Of a DNA stretch of 64,000 bases, positions 52,961-60,648 are shown one piece after another. Position 1 is the stretch's first letter. Every line of letters begins with the position of its first letter. This DNA comes from Halobaculum halobium (GTDB taxonomy: Archaea > Halobacteriota > Halobacteria > Halobacteriales > Haloferacaceae), in contig NZ_CP126158.1 in the NCBI RefSeq assembly GCF_030127145.1, positions 2,232,001 through 2,296,000 on the forward strand. Direction: 5' to 3'. The translations under genes and the position numbers were made by a program. The notes beneath the pieces were generated by a model, which did no database searches, was not told the origin of the DNA, and saw only the letters and a list, made by a program, of their open reading frames with translations.

Positions 52961-53962
52961 ATGACGACCGTGTACGCCGCCATGCGGGACCGGTTCCTCG
53001 CGATCCACCCGGAGACGGGGGCGGCGACGACCGCGGACGATCTCGACGGCCGCGCGCTCGAATGCGTCGCCGTCCACGACGACGCGCCCGGCCGCGTGTT
53101 CGTCGGTACCGTCGACTCGGGGCTGTGGCGCTCGCTAGACGCCGGCGAGACGTTCGACCGCGTCGGCGCCGACTCTATCGAGCAGGACGCGGTGACGGCG
53201 GCGACCGTGTCCCCACACGATCCCGGCGAGATATGGACCGGGACCGAGCCCTCCCGGGCGTACCGCTCGACCGACGGCGGCGACACGTGGGAGCACCGCG
53301 GCGGCCTCGCTGACCTCCCGTCCAGCGACGAGTGGGCGTTTCCGCCGCGACCGCACACCCACCACGTCCGGTGGATCGAGCCGGACCCGAACGCTCCAGA
53401 CCGCCTGTACGTCGCCGTCGAGGCGGGCGCGCTCGTGACCACCCGCGACGCCGGCGAGACGTGGGATGACCGTGTCTCGGGGTCCCGGCGGGACACCCAC
53501 TCGATGGCGACCCACCCCGACGCGCCGGGGCGCGTTTGGACCGCTGCCGGCGACGGCTACGCCGAGACGGTCGACGCCGGGGAAACGTGGACGCACCCGC
53601 AGAACGGCCTCGACCGCACCTACTGCTGGAGCGTCGCCGTCGACGCCGGCGATCCAGCGCGCGTCCTCGTCTCGGCGGCGCGCGGCGCGCGCGAGGCACA
53701 CGCGGCCGAAACCGCGGAGACGTACGTGTTCCGACGAACGGGACTCGACGACTGGGAGCGACTCGACGGCCGTGGACTCCCGCTCGGCGATGGAGTCACC
53801 CGACCGGTGCTCGCGGCTGGCGATCCGGGAGCGTTCTACGCGCTGTCGAATCGCGGGCTGTACCGCAGCGTCGACGGCGGGGACTCGTGGACCGAGATCG
53901 ACGTGGATTGGCCCGAGCGCACCCGAGATCAGACCGCCCGCGGACTCGCCGTGCTCCCGTAG
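52961..53962 (+). CDS. BNR/sortilin-type beta-propeller protein
   Basis: A 333-aa protein made of repeated four-stranded blades with BNR/Asp-box motifs: SLDAGETFDRV, STDGGDTWEHR, TRDAGETWDDR, TVDAGETWTHP and SVDGGDSWTEI, each S/T-x-D-x-G-x-T/S-W. This is the sialidase/sortilin-like or photosystem assembly YCF48-like repeat class. No signal peptide and no catalytic residues recognised, so an intracellular scaffold or binding role is likely. ATG 52961 begins the first blade (MTTVYAAMRDRF). Confidence 0.85.
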   Translation: MTTVYAAMRDRFLAIHPETGAATTADDLDGRALECVAVHDDAPGRVFVGTVDSGLWRSLDAGETFDRVGADSIEQDAVTAATVSPHDPGEIWTGTEPSRAYRSTDGGDTWEHRGGLADLPSSDEWAFPPRPHTHHVRWIEPDPNAPDRLYVAVEAGALVTTRDAGETWDDRVSGSRRDTHSMATHPDAPGRVWTAAGDGYAETVDAGETWTHPQNGLDRTYCWSVAVDAGDPARVLVSAARGAREAHAAETAETYVFRRTGLDDWERLDGRGLPLGDGVTRPVLAAGDPGAFYALSNRGLYRSVDGGDSWTEIDVDWPERTRDQTARGLAVLP

Positions 53963-54151
53963 ATTCAACTCGGATGGCGGGACCAGCGCCCCCGTGACGT
54001 AACGGATCGTCCGCGCGGGCCACAGCGGGAGCGTGACCCACCCACGCGGACTGCGGGACCACGGGTCGCCTGCCAGCCACCGATACGGAGCGTCGCGACC
54101 GCGATGATCGTGGGAGACTCCTCGGGATCCAGTTCTCGACGACACGACCCA

Positions 54152-54165
54152 CGAGATATATCTCG
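54152..54165 (+). promoter_or_regulatory. 14-bp perfect palindrome on TATA box
   Basis: CGAGATATATCTCG is a perfect palindrome whose centre GATATATC holds the TATA element, 28 bases before ATG 54186. A factor bound here would block TBP directly. The symmetry is seen in the sequence; an operator role is inferred. Confidence 0.5.
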
Positions 54166-54185
54166 GTCCGCGAGAACCAGAGGGT

Positions 54186-55265
54186 ATGTACGACTTCGTC
54201 GTCGTCGGCGTCGGCCCCGCGGGCGCCCGCTTCGCCCGCCGGGCCGCGGAGGCCCGCTACGACGTGCTCGCCTTGGAGAAGGGGACGGTCGGCGAGCCGC
54301 TGGCCTGCTCGGGGCACGTTTCGACGGACGTCTGGGAGTACGTCCCCGATGAGGCGAAGGAACGCCTGCACCAGAATCGCGTGTACGGCGCCGACTTCCA
54401 CGTCGGCGGTCCCGACTCCCCGTCGCGCCGCTTCTACAAACGCGAGGAGATCTCCAACGTCATCGACCGCGTCGAACTCGATCGCACGCTCGCCGAGTCC
54501 GCCCGGGAGGCAGGCGCCGACGTCCGGGAGGGCCACACCGTCACGAGCGTCGAGGAGCGGGCTGGATACGTCGAGGTGACCGCCAGCGTCGGCGGCGACG
54601 AGGTGACGTTCGAGGCCCGGATGGTCGCCGGGGCGGACGGTCCGGTGTCACGGGTGCGCAGGCAGCTCGACCTCCCCGAGCCCGACGAGACGCTTCACGG
54701 CGTGCTCGCGTTCTCCGACGAAACGGATCACGGCGACTACGTGGACGTGCACCTCACCGCACCGCGCTTCTTCGCGTGGCGCATTCCGCGCGGCGACGCC
54801 GGCGTCGAATACGGCCTCGCGGCGCCCCCTGGGCACGAGGTGAACGAACTGTTCGACCGCCTGACCACCGAATACAACGTGGAGACAGACCGCTTCTGCT
54901 CGGGTGCCATCCCCATCGGACCGCCCGAACGGACCGTCGCGACTCGGGGCTTCCTGCTGGGCGATGCGGCCGCACAGACGAAGCCGTTCACCGGCGGCGG
55001 TATTCTCTACGGCATGCGCGCGGCCGACGTGGCGGCGGACGTGATCGATCCCGAGGACCCGAACACGCTCGCGCGCTACGAGTCTGGGTGGCGGGCGGAA
55101 CTCGAACAGGAGATCCGCTTCGGCCACTGGATCCGCCGCGCGTACTCGCTTCCGGAGCCGGTGCAGCGGGCGGGCCTGTGGGCGCTCTCCGGGGAGATCG
55201 GAGTCCACATGGACGAGCCGAGCTCGTTCTTTTCGCGGGAACACCTCAAGAAGCTGTTCTCGTAG
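54186..55265 (+). CDS. Geranylgeranyl reductase family FAD oxidoreductase
   Basis: A 359-aa flavoprotein of the geranylgeranyl reductase family. The FAD motif is YDFVVVGVGPAGARFARRAA at the N-terminus, the family motif CSGHVSTDVWEYV follows near residue 41, GADGPVSRVRRQL near 145, and the second FAD motif GFLLGDAAAQTKPFTGGGI near 257. In archaea members saturate the isoprenoid chains of digeranylgeranylglycerophospholipids, or reduce geranylgeranyl groups of quinones. More than one paralogue per genome is usual, so exact substrate is open. Confidence 0.9.
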   Translation: MYDFVVVGVGPAGARFARRAAEARYDVLALEKGTVGEPLACSGHVSTDVWEYVPDEAKERLHQNRVYGADFHVGGPDSPSRRFYKREEISNVIDRVELDRTLAESAREAGADVREGHTVTSVEERAGYVEVTASVGGDEVTFEARMVAGADGPVSRVRRQLDLPEPDETLHGVLAFSDETDHGDYVDVHLTAPRFFAWRIPRGDAGVEYGLAAPPGHEVNELFDRLTTEYNVETDRFCSGAIPIGPPERTVATRGFLLGDAAAQTKPFTGGGILYGMRAADVAADVIDPEDPNTLARYESGWRAELEQEIRFGHWIRRAYSLPEPVQRAGLWALSGEIGVHMDEPSSFFSREHLKKLFS

Positions 55266-55425
55266 GCTCTGGTCGTCGCCAGTGAGCCCGCCGTCGTTGG
55301 TTTGACAGGTACGTCCGTGGCGATGACCCCGGAAGTCCTCGAACTCGGTCGGCCGAGCGTCGGGGCCGGAGTCCCGCTCGTACGGCCGCGGGGCGTCGGA
55401 ACCGCCGCAGCGTGCTGGCTCCGTG

Positions 55426-56529
55426 TTACGCCTGCTCGGCGGTCTCGGGGTACGTCGGCAGCCGTCCCGAGCGCCCGCTCCCCTCCACGAACGGGAGCGT
55501 GGCGCGCTCGGCGGCGACGTCGTCACCGTCGACGCGCACGGTCAGGTCGCCTCCGTCGGCGTCGAAGTCGAGGTACGCCAGCGCGATCGGCGCGTCGAGC
55601 GACGGCGACTCGACTGCGCGGGTCACCTCGCCGACGGCGGTGTCTCCTGCGAAGAGAGCCGCGCCTTCCTCCGGGAGCGCATCGGGTCGGAGCCCGACGA
55701 GCTGCTTGCTCGGGCGTCCCCGGTTCTCGACCTTCGAAACGACCTCCTGCCCGACGAAGCAGCCCTTCTCGAAGTCGACGGCCGAGCGGACGCCGGCGAC
55801 GTTCGGGAGCCGCCCGCGAAGCTCCGTCTCGAACAGCGGCGTTCCGGCCTCCACGGTAAGCGTGTTCCACGTCGCGTAGCCGAAGGGGGCCGCGTTGAGC
55901 CCGCGAGTCAGCAGGGTGTCGAACACGTGCTCGGCCTCGTCGGCGGCACAGACGACCTCGTACCCCTCTTCGCCGGTGGGGCTGTCGCTCGCGATCACCG
56001 TGACGCCCACGTCGTCCATCCGGCCACGGACGAACGTGAGCCCGGGCTCCGGGGAGCCGGCGCCGTTGAGCACGGAGGCGATCTTCTCGGTCGAGGTCGG
56101 ACCGTGAACGCCGAAGACACCGAAGTCGGTGCTGGCGTCCCGGAGCTCCACGTCGTCGATGAAAATCTTGTCCTCCCACTCCTCGAGGAGGGGATCCGCG
56201 CGGTCCGGGGGGACGAACAGCAGGAGGCGCTCGCCGGCGTTGTAGACGAACAGCTCCGTCTCAACGGCGCCTTGCGGGTCGAGCAGCAGCGCGTAACAGC
56301 CTTCGCCGTCGGTGGCGGGCACTCGGTTGGAGACGGCGTTGTCGACGAACTCGACGCGGTCGTCGCCCTCGACGACCACGACGCCGTAGCCCATCTCGAT
56401 CACGCCCACGCCGTTGCGGACGGCCCGGGCGGCGCTGTCCGGCCGGCCGTAGTCGGCGACGACCTCGCGGCCGCCGCGGTCGGTGAATGTAGCGCCGTGG
56501 TCGGCGTGCACGTCGGCAACGAGACTCAT
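55426..56529 (-). CDS. Folate-binding YgfZ/GcvT-like protein
   Basis: A 367-aa member of the aminomethyltransferase (GcvT) fold. The C-terminal region contains the YgfZ signature KGCFVGQEVVSK near residue 255, with the conserved cysteine, which marks folate-dependent iron-sulfur cluster assembly/repair proteins rather than glycine cleavage T protein. N-terminal YGRPDSAARAVRNGVGVIEM follows the GcvT pattern. ATG 56529 (MSLVADVHADHGATF) is preferred over ATG 56556. Functional role in haloarchaea is inferred. Confidence 0.85.
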   Translation of the reverse strand: MSLVADVHADHGATFTDRGGREVVADYGRPDSAARAVRNGVGVIEMGYGVVVVEGDDRVEFVDNAVSNRVPATDGEGCYALLLDPQGAVETELFVYNAGERLLLFVPPDRADPLLEEWEDKIFIDDVELRDASTDFGVFGVHGPTSTEKIASVLNGAGSPEPGLTFVRGRMDDVGVTVIASDSPTGEEGYEVVCAADEAEHVFDTLLTRGLNAAPFGYATWNTLTVEAGTPLFETELRGRLPNVAGVRSAVDFEKGCFVGQEVVSKVENRGRPSKQLVGLRPDALPEEGAALFAGDTAVGEVTRAVESPSLDAPIALAYLDFDADGGDLTVRVDGDDVAAERATLPFVEGSGRSGRLPTYPETAEQA

Positions 56530-56605
56530 ACCCGCACGCAGGCCCGCGTGCGGCAAAAGAGGAGCGGAAGCGGCGTCGGCGGTGGCGGTCCGGACGGCGC
56601 GGCGT

Positions 56606-56905
56606 TCACAGCCCGAGCCGTCGGCGGATCGTCTCGAGCAGCCCGGGGTCGTCGTCGACCTGCTCGCCCGGGTCCGGGACCGCGCGTTCGTCGGGATAGA
56701 TACGGACCCGCCCGTCCGCCTGCTCCACCTCGATCAACCCGGCCGTCTTCAGTTCCGAGAGCGCGTCTTCCACCTCGTCGATCGTCGCGTCGACGCCCGA
56801 CCGCAGCTCCAGCACGGTCATGCCGTCGTCGGCACGTCCGACGAGCGCGTCGAGAACCGCCACCTGCGTGTCGTCCCTGTCGCGGAACTCGGGCGGCACC
56901 CTCAT
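56606..56905 (-). CDS. Winged-helix DNA-binding protein (DUF6432-like)
   Basis: A 99-aa protein with a single winged-helix domain: helix FRDRDDTQVAVLDALVG, second helix MTVLELRSGVDATIDEVEDA, recognition helix ALSELKTAGLIEVEQ and wing DGRVRIYPDERAV, ending in an Arg-rich RRRLGL. I recall this as a conserved haloarchaeal family (DUF6432). TATA (minus CGTAAGC, 56929-56935) lies 27 bases before ATG 56905, with a 12-bp palindrome in between, suggesting autoregulation. Confidence 0.8.
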   Translation of the reverse strand: MRVPPEFRDRDDTQVAVLDALVGRADDGMTVLELRSGVDATIDEVEDALSELKTAGLIEVEQADGRVRIYPDERAVPDPGEQVDDDPGLLETIRRRLGL

Positions 56906-56909
56906 GCCT

Positions 56910-56935
56910 GAGCGATCGCTCGGGGACGGCTTACG
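56910..56935 (-). promoter_or_regulatory. Promoter with 12-bp palindrome at winged-helix gene
   Basis: Perfect palindrome GAGCGATCGCTC (56910-56921) lies between the TATA element (minus CGTAAGC, 56929-56935) and ATG 56905, just upstream of the predicted start site. Fits a self-binding repressor operator. Confidence 0.45.
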
Positions 56936-57014
56936 TGTACCGGCGGCGAGAGTCGTCCACGGGGCCCCAGTGGGCGCCCGGGCGCGCGTGCCACGCGTCC
57001 GACGCGAGCGAACT

Positions 57015-57023
57015 CTTTTATAC
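57015..57023 (+). promoter_or_regulatory. TATA box of acidic zinc-ribbon gene
   Basis: CTTTTATAC centred 27 bases before ATG 57046, close to the ideal haloarchaeal TATA, implying strong leaderless expression. Confidence 0.65.
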
Positions 57024-57045
57024 ACTAAGACGATTCGTAGGTACA

Positions 57046-58362
57046 ATGGGACTCAGGTGTCTCCTCGGTCACGACTTCTCGGAGCCGAGGACGGAACGGG
57101 ACCGCGAGGTGCGGGGGGACGAGGTCATCACCACGATCACGGAGGTGAAAGAGTGCAGCCGCTGCGGCGAGACGCGCGTGGTCTCCGAGAACAAGGAGGT
57201 GACGTCGGCCGACCGGAGCCGGGGCGACGCAACGTCCGAGACAGTCGCCGAGTCCGATCGCGCCGACGGATCGGCGGCGATCGGCGGGGAGAACGCCGTA
57301 GACGGGACGGCGGCCGACCCGACGGCAGCTGATCCGACAGCACCCGACCCGACAGCAGAGGAACCGGTGTCGGCCGACGAACCGGCATCGGCTGACGAAT
57401 CGGTACCGGCTGACGAATCGATACCGGCTGATGAACCAGTATCAGCTGACGAATCGGTACCGGCTGACGAACCGGTGACGGCGGCCGAATCCAACGCGAC
57501 GGACGACGACGGATTCGACCACCCGAACGCGGAGCCGATCGACGACGACGTCGATCCGGACGTCGAGGAGGACGCGGAGATCATCGACGCGGACGACGCG
57601 GGCGACGCCGACGGGACCACACAGGGTCGCGGACACGGCGAGTGGCCCGACGCAGACGCGAACCGCCGGGACGACGGCGCCGAGGGCGACAGGTCCGAGG
57701 GCGACCGCGAACCGACTGAGTGGCCCGAAGCCGAGCGGCCACACAGCCCGGCGGAGGGCGAAGACGAGGACGTGGAGTTCATCGGCGTCGACGACGACGC
57801 GGCGACCGAGGACGCCGCCGCCAACGAGGCGCGAACGGACGTGATCCCGGACGCGAAGCGAGCCGACGAATCCGGCGTGGCGGCCGAGCCGGCCGACGAA
57901 GACGTGGAGTTCATCGACGGCGACGGCCCCGGAGGGTGGCCCGAACAGGCCGCCGAGGACGAGGGGTACGACGCCGAGCTCGGCGACGACGACGCTGGCG
58001 TCTCCGTCGACGGCAACCTCACGCCGCAGGTCGATACCGAGGTGGCGAACGAGGAGGACGTGGAGTTCATCGAGGCGGATTCGGACGCCGACGCGGTCGC
58101 AGGCGGACAATCGCCCGGAGTCGGTTCCGGCGACGCCGGCGGCAGCGCCCCCGGCGCCGACGACGGGACCGGGTCGGGCGGTGACGACGCCGGTCGCTCT
58201 CCCTCGACCGTCGACCTGCAGACGACCGTCGACCGCGCGGACACCGTCTACGTCTGTCCGGACTGCGGGAACAACGAAGCCGTCGGCGCCTCCTCGATGC
58301 GGGCCGGCGACATCTGTCCAGAGTGCAAGCGGGGGTACATCGAGGAGCGCGAGAGACAGTAG
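57046..58362 (+). CDS. Repeat-rich acidic zinc-ribbon protein
   Basis: A 438-aa protein with zinc sites at both ends: an N-terminal block MGLRCLLGHDFSEP...CSRCGETRVV (CxxC near 36-39) and a C-terminal ribbon VCPDCGNN (about 403) with GDICPECKRGYI (about 425). The 350 residues between are acidic, disordered and repetitive: three AADPT-type units (about 89-103), seven hexapeptide units like VPADES (about 108-149) and the motif EDVEFI at about 241, 285 and 337. I recall the end domains as a haloarchaeal family (DUF7093). Function unknown; a nucleic-acid or protein-docking scaffold is plausible. Confidence 0.8.
   Translation: MGLRCLLGHDFSEPRTERDREVRGDEVITTITEVKECSRCGETRVVSENKEVTSADRSRGDATSETVAESDRADGSAAIGGENAVDGTAADPTAADPTAPDPTAEEPVSADEPASADESVPADESIPADEPVSADESVPADEPVTAAESNATDDDGFDHPNAEPIDDDVDPDVEEDAEIIDADDAGDADGTTQGRGHGEWPDADANRRDDGAEGDRSEGDREPTEWPEAERPHSPAEGEDEDVEFIGVDDDAATEDAAANEARTDVIPDAKRADESGVAAEPADEDVEFIDGDGPGGWPEQAAEDEGYDAELGDDDAGVSVDGNLTPQVDTEVANEEDVEFIEADSDADAVAGGQSPGVGSGDAGGSAPGADDGTGSGGDDAGRSPSTVDLQTTVDRADTVYVCPDCGNNEAVGASSMRAGDICPECKRGYIEERERQ
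57310..57492 (+). repeat. In-frame tandem repeats, 15-bp then 18-bp units
   Basis: Three 15-bp units (57310-57354, GCGGCCGACCCGACG type) encode AADPT; after a short gap seven 18-bp units (57367-57492, GTACCGGCTGACGAATCG type) encode VPADES-like hexapeptides, the last degenerate. The 18-bp array uses codons rare here (GTA, ATA, GAT, CCA, TCA), consistent with recent slippage expansion. Confidence 0.85.
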
Positions 58363-58432
58363 CAGGGCGGACAGCGGCGTCGCAGCGGCGGCTGACGAAA
58401 CGTGTTTACCGGACCCGGGCAAACGGACGGGC

Positions 58433-58816
58433 ATGAAGCAGTACAAGATGCGTCGCGGTGAGCACCTCGAAGATCGGATGCCCGATCTCAAAGCCGAGAT
58501 CGAAGAGCGGTTCGGCCGGGTTGCGGGCACCGAGGAGTTCAACGGTCACGAGCTGTACGTCGTCGAGGACCCCGATAACCCGGTGTTCGAACGCATCGTG
58601 GCCGGCGCGGCGTCGTACTCGGGGAAGAAGGACAAGCTGGCCGTCCACTTCGAGGAGCGCCCCGCCGAGGAGGTCATCGCCGAGGGGAACGCCGACGCCG
58701 CCGCCGACGCGGTCGACGCGAAGAACTCGTTCCTCCTCGACGCGACGGGTCGCGACGCCAAGTCGCGCCGCGACTCGATGAAGCGCGACGTCGAGGACGA
58801 CGCCCCCGACTACTGA
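58433..58816 (+). CDS. DUF5611 family protein
   Basis: A 127-aa protein starting MKQYKMRRGEHLEDRMPDLK, which I recognise as the conserved haloarchaeal DUF5611. The core EERFGRVAGTEEFNGHELYV and VVEDPDNPVFERIVAGA continues with SGKKDKLAVHFEERPAEEVI; the tail is basic/acidic (KSRRDSMKRDVEDD). It looks like a small alpha/beta domain. Function unknown. TATA-like TGTTTACC about 28 bases before the ATG; 70 bases after the zinc-ribbon gene. Confidence 0.82.
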   Translation: MKQYKMRRGEHLEDRMPDLKAEIEERFGRVAGTEEFNGHELYVVEDPDNPVFERIVAGAASYSGKKDKLAVHFEERPAEEVIAEGNADAAADAVDAKNSFLLDATGRDAKSRRDSMKRDVEDDAPDY

Positions 58817-59010
58817 CTCTCCGCGACGGCGCTCGCTTCTGCCGCGGTCCCGTGTGCTCTCCCCGCCAGCGACGCGACCATCCCGCTGGCAACGTCGCGC
58901 TCGAACTCGCCGAGCACGTCGGACGCGGGCGTTTCAGACCGTGATAAACATTTCTTCGAACCTGAGTAAATAAGCACTACCCTTTTCACGTCGGGGGGAG
59001 TATTGGAGCT

Positions 59011-59454
59011 ATGAGCATCGAAACGATCCTGCTGACGGTGAAGCGCGACGACGGTGACCGACTCGACTACATGACCCAGGAGGCGATCGACCTGGCTACC
59101 CAGACCGGTGCGGACATCGTCGTCGCTCACGTGTTCGAGAGCCAGTCGGACGTCGACGAGGCGCTCGCGCGGTTGGAGGGCGTCGACGGCACCCCGACGG
59201 ACGTCGCCCGCCGGCTGGGGAGCGTCCGCCGCGTGACGAAGGCGATCGAGGCCGCCGGGGTCGACTTCCAGGTCGAGGGCGTCGTCGGCGATCCCGGGGA
59301 AGCGATCGCCGGCCTGGCCGACCGGGTCGGCGCCGACCGCGTGTTCGTCGGCGGGCGCAAGCGGTCCCCGACGGGGAAGGCCGTCTTCGGGTCGACGGCC
59401 CAGCAGATCCTGCTGTCGGCACCGTGCCCGGTGACGTTCGTCCGCGAGGAGTGA
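59011..59454 (+). CDS. Universal stress protein UspA family
   Basis: A 147-aa single-domain Usp. The N-terminal strand IETILLTVKRDD and the C-terminal ATP-binding motif VGGRKRSPTGKAVFGSTAQQ (G-2x-G-9x-G-S type) are clear, ending PCPVTFVREE. It likely binds ATP and dimerises. The usual aspartate near the first strand's end is replaced (LLTVKRDD). A T-rich TATA CCTTTTCAC (58981-58989) lies about 27 bases before ATG 59011. The 194 bases upstream include an A/T-rich stretch at 58940-58975. Confidence 0.9.
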   Translation: MSIETILLTVKRDDGDRLDYMTQEAIDLATQTGADIVVAHVFESQSDVDEALARLEGVDGTPTDVARRLGSVRRVTKAIEAAGVDFQVEGVVGDPGEAIAGLADRVGADRVFVGGRKRSPTGKAVFGSTAQQILLSAPCPVTFVREE

Positions 59455-59592
59455 CGGCTCACGCTTCGACGATCGGATCACCCGTCCGCCCGCGACCGGC
59501 GACGCACTCGTCGCCGCGACGGAACGGTCGTTCACTCGGTCGCGTGTGAGAAAGCGGTATCCGTAAGTGCGGCCGCCCGAACCACCGTGGTG

Positions 59593-60552
59593 ATGGCCTA
59601 CTACGTGGGCGTGGACCTGGGGGCCACGAACCTCCGCGCCGTCGTCGGAAACGACCGCGCGGACATCCTCGCGCGTGCGGAGACCGCCACTCCGCGGACG
59701 GCGGGCATCGCGATCACCGAGGCCGTCCTGCGCGTCGTCCGCGAGGCGTGCGCGACGGTCGGCGTCGACCCAGCCGACGCGACGGCGGCCGGAGTCGCCT
59801 CCATCGGCCCGCTCGACCTGGCGGAGGGCGCCATCGACGGCCCGGCGAACCTCCCCGACATCGGCCGCGTCCCGCTGGTCGGACCGCTCTCTGAACTGCT
59901 CGACACCGAACAGGTACACCTCCACAACGACACCATCGCGGGCGTCATCGGCGAGCGCTTCCACAGCGACCGCAACCCCGACGACATGGCGTACGTCACC
60001 ATCTCGTCGGGGCTGGGCGCCGGCGTGTGCGTCGACGGCCACGTGCTGTCGGGGTGGGACGGCAACGCCGGCGAAGTCGGACACATGGTCGTCGACCCCG
60101 ACGGCGCGATGACGTGTGGCTGCGGTCGCGACGGCCACTGGGAGGCGTACTGTTCGGGGAACAACATCCCCGAGTACGCGAAGTACCTCGCGGACGCCGA
60201 GGGCGTCCCCACCGACATGCCGGTGGGCGCCCCTGACTTCTCCGCGGTCGACGTGTTCGAAGCCCACGGCGCCGACCCGCTCGCGGACCACGTCGTCGAC
60301 CGCGTCGCCGACTGGAACGTGATCGGCTTCACGAACCTCGCGAACGCGTACGCCCCGCTGGTGGTGCGCGTCGGCGGCGCCGTCGCGCTCAACAACCCCG
60401 GCTTGATCCTCGACCCAGTCCGCGAGCGACTGGAGGAGACCACCTTCGTCAACGTCCCCGACGTCAGGATCACCGACATGGGCGACGACGTGGTCGTCAA
60501 AGGCGCGCTCGCGTCCGCGATCACCGGCGGAACCGGCGAGCGCACCGCGTAG
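59593..60552 (+). CDS. ROK family sugar kinase (glucokinase-like)
   Basis: A 319-aa ROK kinase. Phosphate 1 motif YYVGVDLGATNLRAV is at the N-terminus, HLHNDTIAGVIGERF contains the catalytic aspartate, SSGLGAGVCVDGHV the phosphate 2 motif, and GHMVVDPDGAMTCGCGRDGH with EAYCSGNNI the ROK zinc site. Glucokinase or another hexose kinase is likely; haloarchaea phosphorylate glucose late or through the semi-phosphorylative pathway. ATG 59593 (MAYYVGVDL) is chosen over GTG codons just upstream. Confidence 0.92.
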   Translation: MAYYVGVDLGATNLRAVVGNDRADILARAETATPRTAGIAITEAVLRVVREACATVGVDPADATAAGVASIGPLDLAEGAIDGPANLPDIGRVPLVGPLSELLDTEQVHLHNDTIAGVIGERFHSDRNPDDMAYVTISSGLGAGVCVDGHVLSGWDGNAGEVGHMVVDPDGAMTCGCGRDGHWEAYCSGNNIPEYAKYLADAEGVPTDMPVGAPDFSAVDVFEAHGADPLADHVVDRVADWNVIGFTNLANAYAPLVVRVGGAVALNNPGLILDPVRERLEETTFVNVPDVRITDMGDDVVVKGALASAITGGTGERTA

Positions 60553-60648
60553 TCTTCGTTCAGTCCCCTCCGACTCCTGACTCGATCGAGGCGGTGACCC
60601 GCACTGCTCGCCGCTAGCCATATCCGCCTCGGTCCCGACCACAACGGT

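Noticed and set aside
55426-56529. Considered glycine cleavage T protein (gcvT)
   Set aside because: The KGCFVGQE motif with its cysteine marks the YgfZ branch, and no gcvH or gcvP gene is nearby.
57046-58362. Considered an OapC/ArvC vesicle-system zinc-ribbon protein
   Set aside because: That family as I recall it starts with a different zinc motif and lies beside a small GTPase and an OapB-type gene; none is present here.
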